Program-made: the position numbers and the translations under genes
Origin: Allokutzneria oryzae
GTDB lineage: Bacteria > Actinomycetota > Actinomycetes > Mycobacteriales > Pseudonocardiaceae
Assembly: GCF_042429765.1 (NCBI RefSeq)
Contig: NZ_JBHLZU010000008.1
Span: forward strand, 1-64,000
Direction: 5' to 3'
DNA: 64,000 nt
Part shown: positions 33,601 to 41,600 of the stretch, one piece after another
Position numbering within the stretch: the stretch's first letter is position 1
How the letters are laid out: each line of letters starts with the position of its first letter
The notes under the pieces: generated by a model
What the model saw: only the letters and a program-made list of their open reading frames with translations
Databases searched by the model: none
What the model was told of the DNA's origin: nothing

Positions 33601-35080
33601 ACTGGGAGGCGTCGAGTTGGGGGTTGGCGGACTTCAGCACCGCGGCGGCGCCTGCGACGTGAGCGGCCGCCGCGGAAGTGCCCACGAGCGCGCTGGTGCC
33701 GTAGGTGCTGGTGCTGACACCGGTGAATCCGGTGATGTCGGGCTTGGTCCGGCCGTCGACCGTGGGGCCGCGTCCGCTGTAGGGCGCAACAACTCCGGAA
33801 TGTGGCTGGGTTCCGCCCACCGCCATGGCGTAGGCCGAGGTCGCGGGTTCGGTGATGCTGCCATCGGGGGTGGCGAACTGCAGCGGGTCGCTGGGCCCGT
33901 GCACGAAGAGCTCGAAGGGCCGGGTGAAGGGAGCGTTGTTGTTCTTGACGTAGACCCAGTACTGCTTGGCGGCCCCGTCGTCGTTGGTGAAGGTCAGCTC
34001 CTCGGTCGGCCGGGCTCCCCCTGCGACGTCGCGCTGGTTGTTCACCGAGGATGCCTTGATGTCCGGGTCGGTGGGACCGGTGGGCTTGTGATTGCCCTTC
34101 ATCACATAGACGTCGAGGTCGTCGTTGGTCCTGGGCCAGGCGTCCCAGCGCAGACCGACGGTGGCACTGCGGCCTGCGGCGAGGTTGAACCCGTTGTTCT
34201 GGGTGGCACCGCTGAACTCCACGTAGCCGTCGCCGTTGGCGTCCACCGCCTTGCCCGCGAAGTGGTTCACCGCCAGGTTGCCCGCGGCGATCGACCAGAG
34301 CATGCCCGCCTCGCGGGTGCGCTTGACGACCTCCGCCGGGCTGTTCGGCTCACCCGTGCCGTCACCGCGACCGGAGGTCAGGAAGCCGACCGCGGCGGTG
34401 GTGACGTGAACACCTTGCTGTTGCAGCCACTCCGCCGCCGGGGCGAAGTCCAGCGGGCCGTCGATGCACGCGAGGTAGAGATCGGCATCCGGTGCCATGT
34501 CGTGCACGACCTCGGCCACGGCGGTTCCGTGGTCCTCGAACTTCGTCGCGTCGCGGCAGTTGGTGTTGTTCACCGCGAGCCGGGTTCCCGTTGCGGGGAG
34601 CTCTCCCGCCGACTGGGCGTCACCTAGTCCCTGGAAGCCAACGTCGATGATGCCGATCCTGACGCCCGCGCCCTTCTTGCCGTCGCGGATCCACGCGTCG
34701 GCACCCGAGGCGGCGACTCCCTCGGAGGTGATCGCCATCGGGATGGCACGTTCGGGACGTCGCACGTCTCGGACAGCGGGGTCCGCCGCGAGCGCGGCGA
34801 CGCGGTGCTGCGGCACGGCCGCCTGCACTCGGCCGTCACGACCGCTGGTGACCTCGCCCCCGGCGTCGGTCACCGCCCGGCGTAGCGCCGTGTCCTGGGC
34901 GCCGTCGAGGTAGAGCAGCGCGCGTCCCTTGGCATCCCGGGGAGCAGCCTCTCCGGGACGAGCACTGGCTACGGGATGCCCCGTGCCCGGCGGGCCCGCT
35001 GCGTGGGCTGGGATGGCCACCACCGCGGCCCCCAGCAGGAAAGCCGTTGTCACAACGGCCATTCGTCGCGTGGTTGTCAT
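30635..35080 (-). CDS. Secreted subtilisin-like (S8) protease with ricin-type lectin domains
   Basis: The 1481-residue exoprotein has a signal peptide (MAVVTTAFLLGAAVVAIPAH), a short pro-region, and an S8 catalytic domain with Asp in GIIDVGFQG, His in EDHGTAVAEVVHDMAP, oxyanion Asn in SIAAGN and Ser in GTSAAAAHVAGAAAVL. Beta-rich modules follow (about residues 530-930), then a DUF1080/3-keto-disaccharide-hydrolase-like jelly roll (SAFDGRAETSLDAW to PVHFRDVRIKR) and a C-terminal region with nine Q-x-W-type repeats (QVWTSIG, QQWVQRP, QVWRFSE, QVWALAG, QKWELRQ and others), equal to three ricin-B beta-trefoils that bind sugars. The start lies 10 nt after the SUKH stop, indicating co-transcription with the RHS toxin gene. 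Confidence 0.88.
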   Translation of the reverse strand: MTTTRRMAVVTTAFLLGAAVVAIPAHAAGPPGTGHPVASARPGEAAPRDAKGRALLYLDGAQDTALRRAVTDAGGEVTSGRDGRVQAAVPQHRVAALAADPAVRDVRRPERAIPMAITSEGVAASGADAWIRDGKKGAGVRIGIIDVGFQGLGDAQSAGELPATGTRLAVNNTNCRDATKFEDHGTAVAEVVHDMAPDADLYLACIDGPLDFAPAAEWLQQQGVHVTTAAVGFLTSGRGDGTGEPNSPAEVVKRTREAGMLWSIAAGNLAVNHFAGKAVDANGDGYVEFSGATQNNGFNLAAGRSATVGLRWDAWPRTNDDLDVYVMKGNHKPTGPTDPDIKASSVNNQRDVAGGARPTEELTFTNDDGAAKQYWVYVKNNNAPFTRPFELFVHGPSDPLQFATPDGSITEPATSAYAMAVGGTQPHSGVVAPYSGRGPTVDGRTKPDITGFTGVSTSTYGTSALVGTSAAAAHVAGAAAVLKSANPQLDASQLQAALLSRTNPKRSDNLWGNGTLALGTPDTVPVVTGHGYTSLPEPKRTSNIALAPNQIFTVPMPDVPADTSAVTITLTGRTDPGVGPDIDSRVDVFPGDPTTSGSKATGLQVRKGGTFTSTTFVATLGKDRAIRLRGGPGHTWVGVELLGYFSATGASTYFARPTAGRVLDTRAWTGASGTQALKAQTDRAVQIRGVADVPQNATAVAVNITAVEATGESWLGAYTQNRTGTGTVSPSLPTDRRSNLAIVGIAEDGKIRISNHSWAGHAHVIVDVLGWFAPGAGARYVALPEAVRIADTSTGTGLRNTAIGHGETADFQVGGLAGVSRAATAVVLTTTAGEDTQGTEISLRPTDLGWSGVTDFGLNKLETAANTGLVPLGVSGKVGVRNERGQARVALDVAGYFVGGRPAPTGTGSCPASKGEKGFLSAFDGRAETSLDAWLTAGMTPLVSQNCELITQSGNDVTWYAAHTFGGDYTVKLDWKSTSEAAQSGVLVMFPHPGADPAVPAARGLEAQIGPAGATGTAATGAITPGRGPDAAAAKPVGQWNTYEITVAWNTVTVVLNGQKVNQFTTTDPARLNAHSFIGLQNHGASAPVHFRDVRIKRNTPVRSGALVGLNNACLDVPGGDPNQGKVQMWGCYTSPHQVWTSIGDGTISNTGKCLATSGAAQGAPVGLAACHVTPEQQWVQRPDGSLINPVSTRCLTAVSSADGGALQIQDCGTRADQVWRFSEDRGRSGMLATTTGQCLDVADNDSRKLSVAVWSCNGTMAQVWALAGDATVRNGSRCLDITGGATAAGTAVALATCTAGSGQKWELRQDGAVVNPASGLCLTSASLANGAKFTVQNCGSGANQSWRLTAPTLWRGSIVGWIGKCADVKNGTPTSGVVWLWSCHGGDAQVWSYVGTGSIWAQSNCLDVAGGDNGNGMIIGACQAKPTQSWVHRPNGTLVSIPSGRCMDNQGGNQAEGAFLQLYDCVGWPAERWATPVLAS

Positions 35081-35090
35081 CTCATTCCAT

Positions 35091-35615
35091 TCACGGGTTC
35101 GGGTCGGCGGGAACGAAGACGGCACGGTCTCCGTGGAGTTGGTCAGCGAAGACCGGGTGGGTGAACTCACCGGTGAGCACGGCGCGGAGGAACCCGGTCG
35201 CGGTCCCCGGATAACTTCCCCACGTGGTGAAACTCGCCTCGCAGAACAGCACCGGCCAGCTCGCCGGATCCGCGGAGTTGGTGTGCCAGAACAGGGAGTG
35301 CCCGTCGAACCCACCGCCCCAGGGCAGCAATTCCTCGGCTGGGAAGGGCAGATGTGGTTGCTCTGCAAGCAGGTCCCGCATGTCGGAGACCTCGGCGAGA
35401 AGGGCCGAGGTGCCGCCGGGAACCACCAGGGGCGAGTACACCTCGAGGAATCCGGCGAACCAGCCTGTGGGGAAGCGGGTCATCAGTGCCTTGAAATCCA
35501 CGGGCAGCACCACGTCCAGCTCTGCCTCGACCGCGCGCCACGCCGGATCCGCGTCCACGGTACCCGTCCAGCCGACGAGCTCGGCGATCTCGTCAACAAC
35601 TGGGTCTGCTGCCAT
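35091..35615 (-). CDS. SMI1/KNR4 (SUKH) family immunity protein
   Basis: The 174-residue cytosolic protein follows the SUKH pattern: an N-terminal helix, DPAWRAVEAELDVVLPVDFK and ALMTRFPTGWFAGFLEVYSP, and a C-terminal DGHSLFWHTNSADPASWPVL. SUKH proteins bind and neutralise polymorphic toxins, often nucleases. Its ATG, preceded by GGGAAGAA, lies inside the RHS gene (23-nt overlap), the classic arrangement of toxin followed by immunity gene. I infer that it protects against the RHS nuclease tip. Confidence 0.85.
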   Translation of the reverse strand: MAADPVVDEIAELVGWTGTVDADPAWRAVEAELDVVLPVDFKALMTRFPTGWFAGFLEVYSPLVVPGGTSALLAEVSDMRDLLAEQPHLPFPAEELLPWGGGFDGHSLFWHTNSADPASWPVLFCEASFTTWGSYPGTATGFLRAVLTGEFTHPVFADQLHGDRAVFVPADPNP

Positions 35616-38600
35616 TGTTCTTCCCGTTCGGATAGCCGTTGCTGGGATGCGGGTTGTATATCGTCACGTCACAGACGAATCCGCCGTCTCCGACCGCGCG
35701 GATGTGCACCGACGCGGGTACCGCGTCATCGCGATTGGTGTAGTTGGCGGTCACGCGGTAGTAGACCTTCTGGCCTTTGTCGACCGCGGCGGCAACCTGG
35801 TTCTCGACACCGAGCATGTCCGGGGTGTTGACGTCTTTGTCCAACGGAACGATGTTGTCGCGTTGGTTGCTTCCGTGAAGCTGGTGGCCGATCAGGTGGC
35901 TGCGGTGGTGCCGCCCGGCTACGTAACCGAAGGGGGTTTGCGGCTTGGATCGAGCCGCGTCGTTGGTCGTGGCCAAGCACGCCGTGCCTCCAGTGGCACG
36001 ATAGGCAGACCCGTTCTTGGGAACCCCACGAGGTCGAGGCCCGGAGTAGTTGATGGTCTGCACCGGGTCGTTAAAGGTCTTGTCATTAGCCGCTCCGCCG
36101 AAGCAATCGTCTTCGTCGAAGGCGTCGTCGGTGGGAAGATCAACCCCGGTGGGGTCCGCCTGGTCATCTTCGTTGATCTTGATGCTGTCGACGAAGAAGT
36201 CGATCGTCAGGTCCCGCAGGAGCGTCGCGGCCGTGGTCGCTGCGACCTCAGTGATCCCGGTGACCACCGTCGACCCCGCCGAAAGCAGCCCCAACGGGCT
36301 GAGGGCGTCGATCACCCATTGCGGCGGCGGGGGCGGCTTCGGTGGGTCGAACACCGGCCGAGGTCGAGGACCGGAGGTACCGGGGCCGCCGATCTTGCGG
36401 TGGCCGCCGCGAATTTCTTCGCTGTGCCACCTGCGGTCCAGCGCGGCGTTGTCCCGATCACGCCGTCGATCCAGCTCTCTCTTGTAGGCACCGCAAGGGT
36501 TTCCGTACTGGTCGTACATCGTCGACCGGCATTCCCCTGACAGGGGCGCGGAATTGCAGAAGAAGTTGACGATGAAGAAGCCCCACACCCCACCGCGGGC
36601 CGCGGCTTTGCCGCCCTTGCCCGAACGGCCTCCGGAGCTGTCGCACGGATCGGCGTAGTGGCCCGTGGGGTCGGTGTTGGCCAGGGGATCGGCGTTGCCG
36701 TAGGCGTATCGGTTGGCCGCGGCCGAGGGTTTCGGGTCCAGGGTCCAGTCGTCGCGACTGAGGAAACGACCTGTCTCCGGGGAGTACCAGCGAGCGGACA
36801 TGTTCACCGCGCCGGTCTCGCTGTCGGTCCAGTCCCCCTGGAATCCCAGCGAGGACGCACCCGCCGTGGAGGAGATGACCTTGCCGAAGGGGTCGAAGCC
36901 GCGGAGCCCCTCGGTGGAGGCGTTGAGGTAGCGGCCGACGACGTCGCCGTGGGCGTCGGAGTAGCTCATCCGCCCCGACGCGGGGTCGGCGACCGAACGG
37001 TCGGCGAAGGCGCTGCCGTCCGGCAGGCGGCTGACGAGCCGGGAGCCGTCGGAGACCACTTCGTTGCTGCGGCCGTCGTAGGTGAACGCGGTGCCGTTGC
37101 GGTCGCTGACCCGGTCGAGGCTGTCGTAGCCGTAGTGCCCCAGTCCGTTGACGGTCATCCGGTCGAAAGCGTCGAAGGCGGACTCGCGGACGGTCGTCCC
37201 CTGGGTCACCTTGGTGAGCGTGCCGCGCGGGGTGTAGTCGTAGCGCGCGCCTGCTCCCTCGGTGAGCCGGTTGCGCTGGTCGTAGGTGTAGGTCTTGTCA
37301 CCGGCGGAGACGCGGTTGCCTGCGGCGTCCCAGCCGTAGGCCGTCGCCGTTCCGGTGCGGTCGGTCCAGGAGGACAGACGCGCGGCTCCGTCGTAGCCGT
37401 AGGTGTTGGTCGCCGTGCCGGTGGAGTTGATCGCCTTCTTGGTGGTGATCTTGTCGTCGTTGTCGTAGCCGTACTCGGTGCCGAGCAGGACCTGGGGTGG
37501 GGCGCCGACGCTGATCACGCGCTCGACCCGGTCGGAGGCCAGGCGGCCCAGCAGGTCGTAGCTGGTGTAGCGGCCGATCCGCCCGCCGGCTGAACGGTCG
37601 ATCACCGAGGCTCGCCGCCCCGCGCTGTCGTAGCCGAGGTCGACCGTGCGGCCGGTCACCGGGTCGGTGACCGAGGTCAGGCGCGCCGCGGAGTCGTAGC
37701 CGAAGCTGGCCGCCCCCGAGGCGTCGGTGCGGGAGGCCATGGTGCTGTCGGCGTTGTAGGTGTAGGTGCTCGCCCCTCCCGCGCCACGTGACTCCAGCAG
37801 GTTGCCGCGGTCGTCGTAGCGGAAGGTGCTCTCGCCGGTGGGGCCGCTGGCGCGGACGACGCGGTCGGCCTGGTCGTAGCCCAGGATCCGGTCAGCGGTC
37901 GGGGTCTGCGCTCCGCTGCCGCGTTCCAGGACCAGCCGGTCACGCGCGTCGTACTCGCGAGTGGTGAGCACTCCGCCCGGTTTGGCGACCCGCACCGCAC
38001 GGCCCGCGGCGTCGTAGCTGGTCGTCCAGGTGCGATCGGCGAGGGCGGGAGTGGCCGCGGTCGCGGGTTCGACCACGGACTCCGGCTGCCCCCACGGGGT
38101 GTAGGTGTAGTCGGTGGCGTTGCCGTTGCCGTCCACGAAACGGCTGCGGTTGCCGAGCCGGTCGTAGCCCAGGGCGGTGGTGATCGTCCGGTTGGCTTCG
38201 ACGTGCTCGACCTGGTGGGTGAGCCGGTTCAGTTCGTCATAGCCGTAGGTACTGGTACGACCCTCTGCGGTGGTGTGTCTGGTGAGGTTGCCGTTCCCGT
38301 CGTACTCGCTGGAGGTCGACCGGCGCTGCACTCCCTCGGTCAGGTGGGCCATGCGCACGGGTTGGCCGATGAGGTTGTAGCTCACCTGGGTGCTCAGACC
38401 GGCGGGGTCGGTGCCTCCGGCATCGCGTCCGGCGTTGTCGTGGGTGAAGCTCCGGGTCCGGCCGGTGGGGTCGGTCTCGGTGAGCTTCTCCCCCGCCGCG
38501 TTGTAGGTGAAGACGGTGGTGAATCCCTGCGGTGTGCGGGTGGAAAGCATGTTGCCCGCGTCGTCGTAGGTGTGAGTTGTCGTGTAGTAGACCGTGGTTC

Positions 38601-41600
38601 CCGAGGAGCGGTCGGCGCGGGTGGAGGTGAGGCGGTTGCCGAGTTGGTCGTAGGTGTGGCGAGTGCTCGCTCCGCTGGCGTCGGTCTCCACGAGCAGTTC
38701 GCCGAGCTTGTCGTAAGCGGCGGTAACCACAGCCGGGAAGTCGCCGACTGGTGGCAGCGAGGTGGTCAGCAGCCGGTTGTAGGGGTCGTAGGTCCGCACG
38801 GTGCTTCGGCCGAGCGCGTCGATGACCTTGATCGGGTTGCCTGCGTGGTCGTACTCGGTGCGCGTGGTCGGCGTAATCGGGTTTCCGCCGGGTGGGGTGT
38901 AAGGGGGCAGCGTGCCTGCCACAGCTCTGCCCAAGACGTCCCACTCGGTGATGGTGACTCCGCCTGCGCCGTCGCGGGAGTGAGTGATCTCCCCGAAAGT
39001 GTTGCGTCCGACCGTCTCCACGCGCTTGAAGTCCTTTGTGGATACTCCAGCGGCCCAGACTTCGGTCGGTGGGTCGATGGTGTGGACCAGTTCACCGTTG
39101 GCGTCGTAGTCGAAGGTGGTGGTGATGCCCCTGCGATCGGTGGAAGAACGCACCAGACCACGCTCGTCACGGACGTTGGTCGCCGACGTCACGGTGTTCG
39201 CATCGAGCTGCGAATCGCGGCGCGTCAGCAGGTTCTGCGCGTCGTAGGCGTAGGTGGAGCTCTCCACCCGGTTGGGATCCGCCGCGCCGCGGTGCTCGGT
39301 GCGCACGGGGTTTCCGTCGGCGTCACGCAGGAAGGTCGTACTGCGCTTGAGCCCGTCGGGATCGAAGACGCTGGCGAGCACGAGCCCCGCGGGATCGTAG
39401 GTCTGTACCGCTTTGACGCCGCCTGCGGTGACTTCCTCGGTCAGGTGACCGGCCGGGTCGTAGCCGCGGCGTTCCAACTCGACCGTGCGGGTGGTCCCGT
39501 CGAGGTTCTCCACCCGTTTGCTCACGGTGGCCAGAAGATTGTCGCCGTAGTAGGTGTAGGTGGTGGTTCGACCCATCGCGTCCGTGGTCGACGACAAGCG
39601 CCCACCGGGGTCGTAGGCGTTGACCTCCAGCACCATCGAGGTCGCGGCGGGGTTCTCCGGGTTGACTCCCCTTCCGGAGGCACTGCGGGCGAGGACACGG
39701 CCGAACTCGTCGATCTGCTCGGTCCACGCGGTGCCGCGGACGTCGGTGATGGTTCTGCTCAGCGCGTTGTCCCGGTAGGCGGTGCTTTCCTTCCCCCCGT
39801 CGGCGAAGGTCGTGGTGGCCAGCCGGTCGCTGCTGTCGTAGGTGTAACTCGTAGTCCTGGGCACGTCCCCGCCCTGTGCCCGTGGCGTCGCGTCAGCGCT
39901 GGTGGTCTCGACCAGTTTTCCGTTGGCGTCGAAGCGGTTGGTGGTGACCTTGGTGTGAGTCACTCCGGTGACGGGATTGACCACCGGCGGCTCGGTCACC
40001 TTCGTCACCTGGGACCGCGAGTTGTACTCGTATGTCGTGGTCCCCAGGGGCGCGTCACCGGCGTTGGCCTCGGTGACGGTGCGCTGACGGCCTACCAGGT
40101 CATAGGTGTACTTCGTGCGCAAGCCACTGGGAGAGATCAGGACCGCGAGGTCGCCGTTGGCCCGGTACTGGCGTGTGGTGACCTGTCCTCGTTTGCCGGT
40201 GCTGCGGATCAGTAGCCCGGCGGGCACTTTGCCGCCATCGACGGCGTCCTCCGAACCGGTGGAGAACGTGCTGGTCTCCTGCGGCGCGACAGTGACGCCT
40301 TCGGGTTTGGGCAGGGTCAGCGTGCTGGGGCGTCCGAGGCTGTCGTAGCCGTAGGTGGTGCGGAACCGGGTGTCCTCTGGGCCTTCCGAGCGTGCGTCGG
40401 AGGAGGTGGCGAGCTTGTCGCGGCGTGGGTCCAGCGGGTCGGTGGAGCTGAGGTAGGTGAAGTACTGGGTGTTACACGATTCCGTGGCACGGCAGGTTTT
40501 CCGACTCAGGACGTTGCCGCGCGCATCGGTGGTCTGCTCGGTTCTGTTGCCGTTCTCGTCCACTGTCGCCGCGAGGAAACCAGCGGTGTTGTACTCGAAC
40601 TTCTTCGTCGCGCCGCGGTGGGAGCTGGACAGTGGTCGGCCGCCGTTGTCGGCATCGGCGGTGTAGGTCCAGTCCCCGTGACTGCTCGGCCCGCGCAGCA
40701 CCGAGGTCACCGTCGAGTCGAGGACCTGGGGCTGGTCGAGCTTCCAGGTCAGCCCCTGCTGGTCGAGCAACGTGGCGACCCGGTCGCTGCCGGCGTCGTA
40801 GGTCAGGCTCGCCGCCCGCTTGCCGTCCTGGGGAAGGGCGATGCCGGAGAGCTTGTCCACTGTCGTGCCCGCGGCGTGGTGGCGGGCGACGGCAAGCGGC
40901 CCGAGGGTGTGGGTGTAGAGGGCGACCTCGTCGAGCGTGCCACCGAAGTGGAACGCCTCCCCGTTGGTGCTGGGCCAGTCCTTGCCAGAACCCGCTCCGA
41001 GGGTGAGCCTGGTCTGGTTCCGGTGGTCGATCAGGCCGGGCAGCCTGCCGACGGCTTTCCCGTCCAGGTAGAGGGTCTGGGTGTTGATGGCGCCGGAGAG
41101 CACGGCGTGGTGCCACTTGTCGTCGTTGACCGGTGTGCTGCTGACGATCTGCCGGGCGGCGCCGGAGTCGCGCAGCGAGAACCCGCCGTGCAGCAACCCG
41201 TCCACCCCCACGTAGAGCAGCGGGGTGGAGAACGTCGCCGGCTCCGGGAAGGGCTTGTCGGCGTAGCTGATCAGCGTGCCGTTGGAGGTGGTCCGGAACC
41301 ACAGCTCCACGGCCAGGGAGAGGTTCTTGCTCGCCAGCTTCTCCGGCAGTGCCACGCGGCTGCCGCTGCCGTCGAAGACCACGGCCTTGTCGGTGCTGCC
41401 GCCCAACGCGCCCTCGACGCCGAAGATCACGCCGTGCTGGTTGGCCACGTCGGCCCCTGGCCGCCGGGAGACGGCACTGGCCAGGGTCGAACCACTGCTG
41501 TCGCCGAGGCGCCAGTACGCGCGGGGGTTGTTGTCCACCACCGTGCTGCGGTAGAGCGAACCCGGGGTGTGGGTGTAGTTCGTGCAGTTCTCGCCGGCGG

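Noticed and set aside
32792..34627. 611-codon plus-strand ORF
   Set aside because: It is a shadow of the S8 protease gene, which has catalytic motifs, a signal peptide and an operon position.
38203..40215. 670-codon plus-strand ORF
   Set aside because: It is antisense to the RHS YD repeats; its Val/Gly/Arg-rich composition is the mirror of the real gene and shows no motif.
36950..40400. Regularly spaced repeats that could suggest a tandem-repeat array
   Set aside because: They are the coding periodicity of YD repeats in the RHS protein, not a CRISPR or satellite; unit lengths vary and the frame is kept.
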